Source: Tolypeutes matacus
Taxonomy: Eukaryota > Chordata > Mammalia > Cingulata > Chlamyphoridae
NCBI GenBank assembly: GCA_026826555.1
Contig: JAKSZT010053764.1
Span: 36,135,907-36,199,906 of the forward strand
DNA: 64,000 bases
Direction: 5' to 3'
In this document: positions 11,638-22,890 of the stretch, one piece after another
How positions within the stretch are numbered: position 1 is the stretch's first letter
How the letters are laid out: each line of letters opens with the position of its first letter
Program-made: the position numbers and the translations under genes
The notes under the pieces: model-generated
Told to the model about the DNA's origin: nothing
What the model saw: the letters and a program-made list of their open reading frames with translations, nothing else
The model's database searches: none

Positions 11638-12090
11638 CTAATGAATCCCCCTTTTTTTTCTCTTAAAACAGATTCCGTAAGATACCCATGCACCTGTGGC
11701 AAACACTAGCCATTCCTCTTTCCTTGCTGGCAGAATCTGAATTTTGAACAAGATGCAAAATGCGTGGCTAAATATGAGGTTCCTCACCTTCCTTGTAGCT
11801 AGGGGTAGCCAAGTGAGTGCTGGCCAATGAAATGTGAGTGGAGGACTGTTGGGAGCTTGAGGGGTTGTTTTTGTTCTCCTAATAAAAGGGACAGATGTTG
11901 CAGGAACCATCCTTCTCCTTCTACCTTCTTCCTGCCTTGAACATCTGGAGATAAAGTAGCTCCAAGAAAAGGCCAAGAGATGCTCAGAAGCAGACCCTGA
12001 ACTCATTGAGCCATAGATCATTGCCAGCAGACACCTATCTTTGGGTTTCTTCTTATGTGAGAAAACTAATCCTGTATTTTTTTTAATTCG
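11638..12090 (+). mobile_element. Possible ancient LTR
   Basis: It contains gtagctaggggtagccaag, tgctggccaatgaaatg and a later gataaagtagctcc. These recall old mammalian LTRs with the gtagctaggtagccatgtgac phrase. It produces a 152-residue minus-strand ORF with no domain, probably fortuitous. Ends and target duplication were not found. Confidence 0.35.
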
Positions 12091-12120
12091 CCACAAGTCA
12101 CATTTAGTTACATGCTGATG

Positions 12121-12346
12121 AGCACATTGTTTTTATTGTTATTTGTTTTTTTGTTTTGAGGTACTGGGTGCTGGCACTCAACCACTGAGCCACATTGGCT
12201 TCCCTGAGTTGCTTTTTTGGTTTGTTTTGCTTGTTGTTTGTTTGTTTGCTTGTTTTTTTTCAGAAGGCACCAGGAACTGAACCTGGGACCTTCCATGTGG
12301 GAGGCAGGCGCTTAATCACTTAAGCCACATCTGCTCCCAGCACATT
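12121..12346 (-). mobile_element. DAS-SINE, dimeric, antisense
   Basis: Two tRNA-like units in tandem on the minus strand (12,338 back to about 12,262, and 12,200 back to about 12,158) are joined by a T-rich/GTTT linker. B-box-like cctgggacc and A-box-like complements are visible in each. Target duplication agcacatt lies at 12,121-12,128 and 12,339-12,346. Pol III transcription is expected of the family, not shown here. Confidence 0.9.
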
Positions 12347-12467
12347 CTTAATTATAGAATCCAATATAAAAGCCCATGCTATAACCCCAACATTAACATA
12401 AAAGAAAATTTAAAAACATCTTTAAAGTCATATGGAACAGTGACAAGAGACAGTGAGGAATACAATA

Positions 12468-12731
12468 ATAAAGCTAGCATTTATTGAGAATGTACTATTG
12501 GTTAAGCACTTTTCCAAGACCTTTACATGCACCAACTCATTCAATTCTCACACCAAACTCAGGAAGTAAGTATTGTTATATACTCATTTTATAAATGAAA
12601 CTGAGGCATAGAGAAGCCAGGCAAGGGGTGGGGTGGGGTGGGGTGGGGTGAGGAGGATGGAGCCAGGATTCAAACCCAGCAGTCTGGTTCCAGCATCTCT
12701 AGAATATAGGCTTTTAACCATTATATTTTCT
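12468..12731 (-). mobile_element. MIR SINE, antisense, carrying a (GGGGT)n expansion
   Basis: It follows the antisense MIR order: gcatttattgagaatgtac, acctttacatgcaccaact, ctcattttataaatgaaact, gaggcatagagaag, attcaaacccagcagtctgg. Where the consensus continues with the gcccaaggtcacacagct region, this copy instead has a (ggggt) array at 12,625-12,650. Confidence 0.85.
12625..12650 (+). repeat. (GGGGT)5 array, candidate G-quadruplex
   Basis: Five runs of four G, separated by single T residues, occupy 12,625-12,648. This meets the usual criteria for a very stable intramolecular quadruplex on the plus strand. It lies inside an antisense MIR, so it arose by local expansion after that insertion. 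Confidence 0.9.
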
Positions 12732-13269
12732 GATTTACATTTTCCATTTCATAAAAGGAGCAAACCAAGTCAAAGTTTTAATTGACCCAATCCATGGCTA
12801 TATAAAGCTCTTTTTAAAAAATGTATCCTGAATATTACTAGAATAAAGAGTCTTATGTGAGATATTATTACAAGCAATTTTTGCTTTGTGTAGTATTTTT
12901 GTTTTCAGAAGCTAAAAACAAAAATTTAATCTATCCATCAATCCATCATATGGAGATTACCATGGCAACTATCTGTACTGCATCTAACAGATTTGCATTG
13001 GTATATATTGAACTTGCCTAGTTCTTGAACTGTGGCATTTAAAACAACACATTCTTTAAATTTGGATCACCCTAAAGTGAATTTGAAATCCAGCTGTATT
13101 GCTGGGTTGTTTTTTTTTTTCCTCTCTGAAGGCTAATTTATGTTTATTTTCTTATTCACTGATTATGTATGGAAATGAGGTAATGCAGGTCAAAATGTTT
13201 TTGAAATCGCTAAATAAAAATCCATATGAAAATACAGTATTATTACATGATGGAGATATTTTGGCGTGG
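12732..13269. other. Unique AT-rich sequence
   Basis: Nothing is identified. A T run occurs at 13,110-13,121. There are no credible ORFs. Confidence 0.4.
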
Positions 13270-13410
13270 TAGAACAGGGATTAGAAAACCTGAGTTCTAC
13301 TTCTGGCTATGTCCCAGAATTGCAGTGTGACATTGGGCAAGTCAACAATCCTTTCTGGGCATTGCTGTCCTGACTTTTGTTTTTGGGTCGATATGACCCC
13401 TTGCTTCATG
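13270..13410 (+). mobile_element. MIR fragment
   Basis: The order gggattagaaaacctgagtt, ctacttctggctatg, gtgacattgggcaagtc is the MIR 5' half and core in sense. It is the origin of the two overlapping ORFs here (13,281-13,469 and 13,309-13,554). Confidence 0.65.
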
Positions 13411-13589
13411 TACCTACTAGCTAATAAAAGGGAACTGAGAAATTTAGTCCTGTGCCTAGAGGTGTTCATTCAGGACCCCATCCTTCCTTGTTTGTTTCCG
13501 GCTTACCTTTATTTGATCGCATTTAATCCCAGGTTAAAATTCTTGCTTCTTTGATTCCAAATTCAGTTACTACTTCCACAATGGGCTAA

Positions 13590-13965
13590 TAATAATAGTT
13601 TATGTTTACTGGGAGCTTGGTTTGTGTCTGGCACGGTGGGCAACGCTTTGCTTGTACCATCTTGTTTAACATATACCACAACTCGGGTGTTTACCCATAG
13701 ATAATGGTATGGCTGGACTGATTTTTTACCTATGGTTCTCATTGGCTGCTGCAGATGCCCAATTGGTTACCTATTGTTTTTCATTTCCCTCCTAACCATA
13801 GCACTAAGTAGGCAGTAACTACTGTATTTCCATTTTATTTATTTAGGAGGTACTGGGATTGAACTTGGGACTTCATATATGGGAAGCTGGAGCTCAAACC
13901 ACTGAGCCACACCCACTCCCCTGATTTCCATTTTAGAGATGAGAAAACCAAGACTTGGAGAAACA
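13590..13965 (-). mobile_element. MIR, antisense, split by later insertions
   Basis: The MIR 3' part (gtttactgggagcttggtt, gtctggcacggtgggcaac) begins near 13,590. The core (atttccattttagagatgag, aaaaccaagacttggag) resumes at 13,924. Between them lie about 130 bp of unclassified DNA and a DAS-SINE. The join at the SINE is certain from its target duplication; the earlier gap is not explained. Confidence 0.55.
13836..13935 (-). mobile_element. DAS-SINE monomer, antisense
   Basis: One tRNA-like unit lies at 13,848-13,923, with a short tatttattta tail on the plus strand and the complement ggtactgggattgaact / ccactgagccac. A perfect 12-bp target duplication, atttccatttta, lies at 13,836-13,847 and 13,924-13,935. 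The target is a MIR, so this SINE is younger than that MIR. Confidence 0.92.
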
Positions 13966-13980
13966 TTTGGATTTTAGATT

Positions 13981-14867
13981 TCTTGTGTTTAGGGATTTCC
14001 TTTTCCTAATGGATTCTGGCTTGGTTCAATCCTCTCACCACCAGCAGTTATTGTCATTTCTGTAGTCAATGCCTACCCATGCCCAACCCCTAGCCCAGAC
14101 CCAGTCTCCAGCCTAAGGAGTATCACTCCACTTTTGGTAGTTTGTCTGGTGCTAGGTCCATCTATCCCATTCATTTGTATATGGATAAATACTTGGGAGT
14201 TTTGTCTCAATCCTTAGGTTTTGGATTGTTAGTATAGAGTAAAACATTTTCCCTTCTTACTTGACGGTTCTGGCTGTCATCCTGCTCTGCATCTATTATC
14301 CTCCTCAATCTAGATATATACTATGAGAGAGAGAAGTGTACTATATAATATAAGGAGACAGATAAACAAAGCCACAGATCTATCTTCCCTATGCTTTCCA
14401 AAGTTTGTCCTCCTTTGCTTATGGCAGAGAACTAAAGTTCATTATGATGTTTGAATTTAAAAATATTTCAGTGCTTTAGTTTTGAAAAGATGTGGTCTAA
14501 GCCAATGTAATAACACGGTAGGCAAAATATGGCAATTTCTTTAAAAATTCATAGTGGAACTAGCATGAAAGAAAGGAAAATCACCAGGTGCCAGAAAAAA
14601 GGCAGTAAGTACATGAACCAATGCCATAACAGCTAGATTAGAGGAAGGTGAGGGACAGATATTATTGGGTCAGATAATAGGAAGGGGCTGGAGTTTAAAG
14701 GTTCTCTTCAATGACACAGAGAACAAAGAAATTAGTCTATGCCTGAGAACTTGATATAAAAAAGTTTCCCTTGAAACAGTGAATTCATATGGATTTAGAG
14801 TCATCTTTCATTTTACCAATGTGATAAGGGAATCCCCGTTGAAAAGTGAACATAAAAACTGGTTTAG
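13981..14867. other. Unique sequence, nothing identified
   Basis: A CT/AG-rich patch lies near 14,310-14,370. No repeat family or gene was recognised. Confidence 0.4.
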
Positions 14868-15376
14868 GCTACTGTGGCAGTTTGATGTAATTATGAATTC
14901 CAAAAATATAATTGAATCATGCTTATAAACTGATCTGTTAATCTGGGCATGATTAGGTTAGGATTAGGGCGTTGAGCCCCACCCCTTGGTGGGTGGGGAA
15001 TCGAATATAAAAGGCAAGGCCAAGGACAGTTGAAGCAGCCTTCTGAGAAGCAGTTTTGATGTTGGAAAGAAGGCCCCAGGAGAAGAGAAGCAAGCTGTTC
15101 GCCTGATCGTCTGCAGCTGACCTTGTGGAGGAAACAGGAGCTAAGCCCGGAGAGAAACATAGCCCTGGGAAGAGAGGAACCCCAGAAGCCTGAACCCTGG
15201 CAAACGCCGGCAGCTGTCTTGCTCTAACACGTGGCAATGGACTGTGGTGAGAGAAGAAACTTAGTGCTTTATGGCCTGTATCTGTGGACTTCTACCCCAA
15301 ATAAATACCCTTTATAAGGACCAACACATTTTTGGTATTTTACATTAGCACCCCTTTGGCTGACTAATACAGCTAC
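14868..15376 (+). mobile_element. Solo LTR, ERVL-MaLR-like, with 5-bp TSD
   Basis: The LTR is 14,873-15,371 (499 bp). It begins tgtggcag and ends ctaataca, with a TATA-like aatataaaaggc near 15,003 and the polyadenylation signal aataaa near 15,300. A perfect 5-bp target duplication, gctac, flanks it (14,868-14,872 and 15,372-15,376). There is no internal viral sequence, so it is a recombined solo LTR. It is CpG-containing and less decayed than the MLT1 copies here, which suggests a lineage-specific family (inference). The two minus-strand ORFs inside it are fortuitous. Confidence 0.88.
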
Positions 15377-15585
15377 ATTTTAGTTTTCCAGTTGCTAAAG
15401 CAAGTACCATACAATGGATTAGCTTTAACATTGGGAATTTATTGGCTCATGGTTTTGAGGGTAGGAGAAGTCCAAAATCGAGTTGTCACAAGGCAATGCT
15501 TTCTCTCCAAAGGCTGTGGCAGTCTGGGGCTGGCTGCCTGCAATCCTTAGGTCCTTGACTTTTCCATCACCTGGCAATGCACATG

Positions 15586-16051
15586 ATGGTATGCCTGCAT
15601 TTCTTAGGCTGCTTAAAGCAAAACCATGAAATGGTTAAGCTTGAACAATGGGAATGTATTAGCTTACAGTTTTCAGGCCAAGAACCCTATGTCCAAATCA
15701 AGGCATCGTCAACGTGATGCTTTCTTCCTGGAGACAGGCAGCCAGTGATTCTTGGTTCCTCTGCCTCATGGCAAGGCACGTGATGGTGTCTCTTAGTCTC
15801 TACCTTCTCTTACAGGTTTTGCTGATTTCAGCTTTTTGCTTCTATGGCTTTCTCTTCTCTTACTCTGTATTCATTCTGTTTGTAAAGGAGTCCAGTAAAA
15901 GAATTAAGTCCCATCCTGAATAAGGGGGTTCATACTACTGGAGTAACCTCATCAAAAGATCCTACTTGCAATGGGTTCACACCCACAGGAATGGTTTAGA
16001 TTTAAGAACATGTTTTTCTGGTATACATACAGCTTCAAACTACTACATGGT
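15586..16051 (-). mobile_element. Second antisense MaLR-like LTR inserted in the first
   Basis: The LTR at about 15,591-16,046 contains the full block order of its host LTR, for example ggttcacacccacaggaatg and aagaacatgtttttctgg near its plus-strand 3' side. The flanking 5-mer atggt is duplicated at 15,586-15,590 and 16,047-16,051. A member of the family has thus jumped into another member. The 69-residue ORF at 15,714-15,923 lies inside the LTR and is not credible. Confidence 0.75.
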
Positions 16052-16209
16052 GTCTTCTCCTTTCTCTTCTGGGTTCCATTGACTTCCAGTTTCTGCTCCT
16101 CATGTGGCTTTCTCTTTCTATTACTGAATTTCTTCTGCTTATAAAGGACTTCAGTAATCTGGATTAAGACCTAATCTCATTCAGTTGGGCTTTACCTTAA
16201 CTAAAAATA

Positions 16210-16598
16210 ACATCTTTGGGGTAATGACTCATGTCCCCCACAGAAGGCAGGTTCGTGTCCTAACCCTTGGTCCTATGGGTATGAACTCATTTGTAAATAG
16301 GACCTTTGAAGATCTTATTAGTTAAGGTGTGCTCAAATTGCATGAGGATAAGCCTTAATCCAATATGGATGAAGTAAGCAAAGGAAATTGGACACAGGAG
16401 GAGAAGTTATGGGGAGCAGCCAGAAGCTGGAAGTAAATGGAACCTGGGAGAGAAAGGAGATGACATTTCCATGTGCATTGCTATGTGACAGAAAAGCCAA
16501 AGAATCCCAAATATTGCCTTCTAGCTTCTGAAACCATGAGTCAATAAATTCCTGTTGCATGGTATTTGTTTTAGCAATTGAGAAATTAAAACAACATC
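16210..16598 (+). mobile_element. MLT1-like MaLR LTR with 5-bp TSD, inserted in the split LTR
   Basis: The LTR at 16,215-16,593 has the MLT1 order: cctaacccttggtcctatgg, atttgtaaataggaccttt, ccttaatccaatatgg, cttctagcttctgaaacc and polyadenylation signal aataaa near 16,544. The duplicated 5-mer acatc flanks it at 16,210-16,214 and 16,594-16,598. Removing it restores the interrupted antisense LTR across cttaactaaaaataacatc and the segment at 16,599. Confidence 0.82.
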
Positions 16599-16699
16599 TC
16601 TAAGAGATGCTATATACAATGGATTCATGCTCACAGAAATGTGGATTAAGAACATGTGTTTTTCTGCAGGTACACAATTCAACCTACCCTGGGACTAGT

Positions 16700-17790
16700 A
16701 TTAGTCCTAGATCTGGCATAGACAAACATAGAATCACCTTAAAGGAACATTTTTCAAACCAGGCTATGTGGAATTCCTGCAGAAAATCCCAGGATAAAGA
16801 TGAACTAAAAAAAAAAAATTACCAAAACACATGTCATTACAACTATAATTGAGAAATCAGCAGATAAAGCATGTATCAGACTTTAACCTCCAAAATATTA
16901 GGGATTATCCTTATTAGTTAGAGACTATAAAATAAAAATATTTAAAATTATTAGTGACCCAAATGTAAGAACAAGACAAAAAAAAAATGCATATCTATAA
17001 AAGAGCCAAAATAGAAAATTTTGAAACATAATAAGTAAGCATTGAAATTGAAGTAAAAATAAAACTAGATAAACAGATTAAATAGCAGATTAGATATAAC
17101 TAAAGAGAGAATTAATGTACTGGAATATTAATTTGAAGAAATTAAGTAGATTGCATTTCAGATGAAAAAGCTATGGAAATATGAAAGGGGTTAATAAACA
17201 TCTAAGATAGAATAAAAAGGTCCAACATATGTCTAAAAGGAATTTCAGAAACAGAGAATCTAGTATTTGAGAGTATTGGGTTAGAATATTCCAGAATTGA
17301 TAAAAGACATCAATATCATTTTAATGAAGCATGAGTTCTGGCAATGTAACCATTCTGGGACATGTCATAGAAAAACTATATTACACCAAATACAAAGAAA
17401 AACATTTATAGATACTATAGAGAAAAAAACAGATTATCTACAAAAAATACCTCAAAACAATAATTAGAGTGAAGCATATGTAGTAACTACATTAAAGACC
17501 TGAAGACACTGGAATGATATGTTCTAAATATCAGCTTAGAAATATATCTGATAAACTGCCATTCTAGAATAAGAAAAATAAAGTTTTTCGATTACCTTCC
17601 CTTAACAAAATAACCACTACCACCACCAAAAACAACAAATGTAAAAAATATCCAAAGTGAAAATCCAAAAAATCGTGTTAAATTTTACAATTCACAGATT
17701 CTCAATGATAGAACTGAAAACTATATTTTAATAAGAAGTGGGGAATGGGATGTACCAAACAAAAAAAAAAAACAAACTCTAAGGTCCTTT
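16700..17790 (+). pseudogene. Degenerate L1/HAL1 ORF1 region, sense
   Basis: The A-rich strand follows the L1/HAL1 ORF1 layout: cagaattgataaaagacatc (start of the RNA-binding region), then catgtcatagaaaaactat, then gaagacactggaatgatatg and gataaactgccattctagaa. Frameshifts and stops are everywhere, so nothing is expressed as protein. Whether it is HAL1 (ORF1 only) or a truncated L1 cannot be settled by eye; no ORF2 follows, which favours HAL1. Confidence 0.6.
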
Positions 17791-17859
17791 TCATCATCAG
17801 TGATTCAATGTGTAACAGGTTTCCCTAATTGTTGGAGTAATAAAAACTTTACCCCTCGT

Positions 17860-18210
17860 TGTTGTGGATTGGTCTTGCTTTACCTATTCAAACTATTTCC
17901 ATGATTCTCTTAACATAAACTCTCATTTCCCATTACAGAGAACTTCCCATCTTCTCCTCATCCTCACATTCCATTCCCACCAGCAGCTCATAATAGTCTC
18001 TGACCTTGAATATCTTATCTTCTCCTGAGTTATTTTACAGTGTATTTATGCTTCAAGGTCCAGTTCAATTTCTGCCTCTTTTGTTTGGTACTGAGTCATT
18101 TCCAGAATGATTTACTGTAAATTATTTTCATCCCTGCAGCTGGAGTGGAAGCTCCTTGAGTTCAGGAGCCACGATTTATTCATTTATATATAAGACTTGT
18201 CTGCCAATAT
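17860..18210 (+). mobile_element. L2 LINE 3' fragment
   Basis: Shows L2 3' features: tcaaggtccagttcaatttc, ctggagtggaagctccttga and gttcaggagccacg, in sense order. Confidence 0.6.
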
Positions 18211-19441
18211 CATTTTGTCTCATTTTCCTTCCATGACTAATGCCATACATAGAGACCTCAACCAAAGGATGCCTTATGGGTCATTAGTTTCAGTAAGTCA
18301 TGATATATATCTTACCTTTCAGATACTTGTCTGACTCAATATTTGGCCAATTTCACTATAGGTCAGTTAACATTTAAAACACTATAGTGAAAAAAAAATA
18401 TAGTAGCAGCTAATGTATGGCATCTCAAACACATCCTTGTGGCTACAAGCATTTGCATTTATATTAGTGAGTACAAATTGCTTTCTTTTGAATAGGCAAA
18501 TGATAGGGAGTTAAAAGTTCTGCCCGAGATTGACTCAGATGGTCTTGATGTCAGTTTGAGGATTTGATTTAGCTCTCAGAAATAAAAGAACAGCCCCTCG
18601 TGACCACATGACAAAAAGACAGATACTCAAGTGCACACATGTACAGTGTTGTGTTCTTTTTTAAGCTTGAAATTTCACAATAAGCACAAACACACACATG
18701 CATCTGTTCATCTTTGTAAATGCTTCACATCTTCACATCATCTACATATTTAGATGACTATTGACTCTTTGGTTGTTTTTGTTTTACCTTTAGTTTTTTA
18801 AAGAGAAGCCAAGAGGAAATCAAGCACATAAGTCGACACTGACTTACTCTTTCATCCTTACCTCCCAGAGGCAGATGATAACCCAAGCTGTCTCTTTCTG
18901 GCTCTTGATGATTGTAGGATGGGATATAGCCAGTTGGTAGGATGCCAGTTCTGTTACTGATGCTAAGGTTAAAATCATTTATTGGTGTGATGACATCACT
19001 GCACATGTGCTGATCTCTCTACCCTGGCATCCACATTGGTCCTCTTTATTGACCTTTCAATTGCAATTGTATATGTTTACTTCAGTGTTAATGTAGTTCA
19101 GTTTGAGAGGTCTTGGAGTTGTGGGCCCTTCAGGCATTAGTGTCTGGAGTCTTTCACTCAGGGTTTCCTTCATTATTCTTGAAGGACTTCAGATTTCCCC
19201 CAGATATCTCCATTAGCAGCAGATATTGTAAAGTTGTGTTGTAAAGCCTGAGGATTCTCAACCAGTGACCACCTTTTCTGCTTATTTTCTGCTTGCCTCA
19301 CTAAAGATTCTGACATTATTCTTAAAGGATGCTTTGATTTACAAAGCAGGTTTACTACTGCACTTCTAGGTTTACTGGCTTGGAGGCTACTTGATCAATC
19401 ACTCAGAAAGGAGGTAAAGCACCTTTGATAGTTGTGTCAAA
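18211..19441. other. Unique sequence
   Basis: No mobile element or gene is recognised. A short minus ORF (18,758-19,006) has no domain. Confidence 0.4.
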
Positions 19442-19649
19442 GGGAAAACAATTTTTTTTTTTAAAAGATTTTATTTATTTATTCATTTATCCCCCCCCTT
19501 GCTGCTTGTGCTCGCTGGGTCAGCTAACCACGCCGTGCGGGCGGGCTTGCCTTCACCAGGAGGCCCCGGGTACCGAACCTGGGGCCTCCCATATGTTAAA
19601 CGGGAGCCCTACTGATTGAGCCACAGCCACTTCCCGGGAAAACAATTTT
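19442..19649 (-). mobile_element. Young GC-rich DAS-SINE, antisense
   Basis: The element at 19,456-19,635 has a tRNA-like head on the minus strand (A-box complement tgattgagccac, B-box complement ggtaccgaacc). It then has a CpG-rich body (ccacgccgtgcgggcggg) and a tail seen as (attt)n plus T run on the plus strand. A perfect 14-bp target duplication, gggaaaacaatttt, lies at 19,442-19,455 and 19,636-19,649. Intact CpG sites and near identity to the copies at 36,254 and 43,322 mark a recently active subfamily. Confidence 0.95.
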
Positions 19650-20136
19650 AAAAAGTCGTGTCAGTTAATACGTGGTTTCACATATCTCAAATCAACATAC
19701 AGCTTTTTCATGAGAACATCTGTTAAGCAAATCAAGATATACCTCTGTTCAGAATAATGTTCATTGCTTTGGTTTGTAGGAAAATGCTTTCTAACTTTTT
19801 AATACTTTCTAGTTTGGCCTCTTTCTCCTTCTCTCTCATTTTCCTTATGCACCCTCTAATTATGCACATCAACATTTTATTTCAGTATATGAAAAAAATT
19901 TAAAAGCCTTTGAGAATAAAATGTCAGAGAAAACTCAGAAAATTAAAATGCTAAGATAGTTTAAGTCAGGGCTGTTGGAAGTAATTCTGAAAAATATAGG
20001 CACAAGTTTAAATGATTTTTATCTGACAATGTTTGCTTATGATTTTGGAAGTACTTTCCTTTACCCTGTTAAAATAAGAATTAAAACCACAGTAATCCTT
20101 AATGGACCAATACATTGTACAACTCTGTGGTAAGTC
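19650..20136. other. Unique AT-rich sequence
   Basis: Nothing recognised. Confidence 0.4.
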
Positions 20137-20412
20137 TGGTATGGCATAGTGTTTTTGAGCATGACCTGTGAAGCCAGATTTCCTGGGTTCAAATCTTGGC
20201 GCTGCCGCTTATTAGCTATATAAGTTGGACTAACAAGTTTTAGTCTTTGTGCATCAGTTTTCTCATTTGTCAAATAGGTGATTTTTGACAAATCATTCTA
20301 ATAAATGATAACAATATATCCTTCAAAGGATTGTTCTGAGAACTGAGTTAATACCTATAAATTACTTAGAGCAGTGCTGGCCACATATTAAGCACTCAAT
20401 AAATATTAGCTT
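20137..20412 (+). mobile_element. Full-length MIR SINE
   Basis: An excellent MIR in sense: gtgaagccagatttcctggg, ttcaaatcttggcgctgcc, gcttattagctatataag, cagttttctcatttgtcaaa, gttctgagaactgagttaat and gagcagtgctggccacatat, ending near caataaatatta. Confidence 0.9.
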
Positions 20413-20884
20413 AAACAAACCCAAATCATAGATCTATACGCTTTTGAAGACTTTTTGTTTTTCCTACAGTACAGTTACTAACTGCAAACCTTTAAAATAT
20501 ATTTAGACTTTGCTAGCTGATGATTTCTATAATAATACATCATATCATTATAAATTGTGTTCCTATACTATAAAATATAGAAGGCTCATAAAAGCTTTAA
20601 ATTCATAAGACTATCTCAGGTACCTATCAATAAAACTATAGAGACAGAGTAGTACATTAAGGTGACAGTAAGCTTCACTGTCTCTATAGTAACCATGGAA
20701 TTCAAAGTTGTCTGAAAAATTTTTTTTAAAAATCTAGTTTTCACAGAATTGTATATCTGATGGTAGGGGGTCATTTTAATAGAACAAAAGTACTTTATAC
20801 GGACTTTCATGGATAAAAAGACAAAAAAACTACTCTAGATACTAAGTTTTTATGTAATAGCTGAAAATGCTTTTTTCTAAAGAA
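20413..20884. other. Unique AT-rich sequence
   Basis: Nothing recognised. Confidence 0.4.
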
Positions 20885-21060
20885 ACAGTGTGATGTACTT
20901 AAGAATTTAGATCTTAAGACCAGAAGCTTAAGTTTTCTTTTTGAGTCTGTCAGTAACTATTTAATGTACCTAGGCTCAGTTTTTCTCATCTATAAAATGG
21001 AGACAATAATACATAGGTTTTTGAGACTCAAATTAGATAATGTATGTGAAAGCGCTGAAT
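20885..21060 (+). mobile_element. MIR SINE, partial
   Basis: Sense MIR blocks: ttaagaccagaagcttaagt, aggctcagtttttctcatct, ataaaatggagacaataata and caaattagataatgtatgtg. Confidence 0.75.
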
Positions 21061-22646
21061 TTATTATAATCTTCCTTACAGCACTAGGTGAGTATAGTGT
21101 TTCCCTCCAAAATAAAATTCTAATGGAAATTATTTAAGCTCCTTGAAAAAAAGAGTTTTGCGATCAGATTAGTTTGGGAAACACTGTATTTGTAGCAGCT
21201 TTTCTGGGTACCCTGCACATGTATCCCTCGGGCCTTCCCTCCTACTTCCCTGCTGGAGCTCATTCCCACTGCCTGCCTGCTTCTGCAGCTCTGTGCCTGC
21301 AGGCTTTCTCTGGAGCTGGAAGATGGTTCAGCCCAGGCAGGCTGGAAGTGCTGGGAATTCACACCCTCCTGGAGGAAACCTCTTCCATTAACTGACAGCA
21401 CTGAGTGTATGACTATACTATAAAGCTATAAAGCTTTCCTGCCTCTCAGGTGGGTTAAGTTATATAGAGTTATATGGAGTATCCCAGTGTTCTCCTGAGG
21501 TGTTATACTCCATTTGCCCCCAGTGCCAACTGGCTGGATAGCACACCCTTGATAGGCTGCATTCCCTTTCTCACTTTTCTACACTCACCATGTTTTCTGC
21601 ACCTCCCCCAAACACCACTAGCATTTGAATCTTCTTCTCCCAGTCTGCCTCTGGGGGATCCCAAACTAAGGCAATAGGCTGGCATCCCTTATGGAAATTC
21701 ACACTTATTTTTACATATTGAAGACTCTGGGAAGCCTGGAAGGCTAACTGACTTTACAACTTTGTCAAGGGGGGTAGTTTAGAACAGGTCAGTTTATTTC
21801 AATCATTTTTAGCAATGCAAACTTTTCAAAGACTGAAATCTTATGTGGAACCGCAGATTATAAAATTTAGAAGTCTTTTTCCTATATACAACATTATTTC
21901 ATACCTACAATGTCTAACTCGTTATAAAGACAATCAATGAGAAAAACTTGGCTATTTGGATTAATACCTACATTTGAAAATCAGGAATTTGCATGGCAAT
22001 TGAAGTCTTTTGTCAGCCTTGTCATTTGATTTACTTCCTTATTCTTTTGGTTCAAGTCTTGGACTTGTATGATGAAAGAGTTACAAGTAGTAACAGTGTT
22101 TAAATGGTTTGCTTTACAACATCAGAAATATTTTCAATTGAACTGAACCAAAACCTTGAAAGAGGTGTGGTAGAAACTGTTAAGCACCAAAGTTAAATGA
22201 ATGCTGATGTGTAAAAACTGCTCACACACCATCATTTGTGTCCAATTAAGAGTAAGTTCACATGCATATGCCTAAGCCAGTTTAAATATTCTCTTGTTAT
22301 AAAGAGGGAAATATTTTCCCAATATTCTTTATATTATGATGAGATGTTTAAAATTGTAATTTAATAAATATTAGATGCTGTCAGAAATTCACAATTTTCA
22401 GCCTGTATAATTTTACAAAATTTATTTGCAAATTTATTTTGTTTAGCATATTATATTAAAAGATTTTAGTCACTATAATTACAAATAATTCCCAACCTAG
22501 GAAATGTGAAGTACACATACTAATTTGTGTGGCTTGTCAAATTCTGCTTTGAAATACTCCAGCAACTTTTTAGCATCAGGGGCTCATCTCCACAACACAA
22601 GTGATGACTTGAACATATTCTAATAACCATTTTACCAGGAGCTTTG
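21061..22646. other. Unique sequence with a GC-richer patch
   Basis: The patch 21,170-21,720 is GC-richer and open on both strands (21,120-21,401 minus, 21,174-21,395 plus, 21,474-21,677 plus, 21,503-21,685 minus). Neither strand gives a recognisable protein and no clear splice pairs flank it. The remainder is AT-rich and empty. Confidence 0.4.
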
Positions 22647-22890
22647 CCTGCTGTATTCCCCCCCGCCCAGCCATGGCTCCCTTGTCTGTTGTTTTCAGCT
22701 CATTTTTGTTTGTTGTTTTACGCTCGTTGTCTGCTCTTTTTTTTGTTTGTTTGTTTTTTGTTTTGTTCATTTTCTGCTCATTATCTGTTTGTTTTTTCTT
22801 TTAGGAGGTACCGGGAACTGAACCTGGGACATCCCATGTGGGAGGTGGGTGCTCAACTGCTTGAGCCACATCCACTCCCCCTGCTGTATT
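22647..22890 (-). mobile_element. DAS-SINE with long 3' region, antisense
   Basis: The element at 22,658-22,879 has its tRNA-like head complement near 22,806-22,879 (ggtaccgggaactgaacc, gcttgagccaca). It is followed by a (GTTT)-rich tail and a terminal block ending ccatggctcccttgtctg. The same terminal block in opposite sense, cagacaaggg, occurs in the plus-strand copy at 52,523. Target duplication cctgctgtatt lies at 22,647-22,657 and 22,880-22,890. The ORF at 22,644-22,982 is a SINE read-through. Confidence 0.93.

Larger units (their letters stand above)
15374..16690 (-). mobile_element. MaLR-like LTR, antisense, split into three pieces
   Basis: One antisense LTR is spread over about 15,374-15,590, 16,047-16,209 and 16,599-16,690. 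On the plus strand it starts attttagttttccag, and its last part carries aagaacatgtgtttttctg and tacaatggattcatgctcac. The inserted LTR at 15,591-16,046 has the same order of blocks intact. Two later LTRs account for the breaks. The outer ends are approximate. Confidence 0.75.

Noticed and set aside
11638..12096. 152-residue minus ORF as a gene
   Set aside because: It overlaps an LTR-like sequence, lacks domains, and contains simple Lys/Arg-rich stretches.
12129..12338. tRNA gene candidates from A-box and B-box motifs
   Set aside because: The motifs are within SINEs with tails and target duplications. No cloverleaf with a proper anticodon arm and acceptor stem was found outside SINEs.
15714..15923. 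Viral protein fragment within the LTR cluster
   Set aside because: It is entirely LTR sequence. No gag, pol or env remains were seen anywhere in the window.
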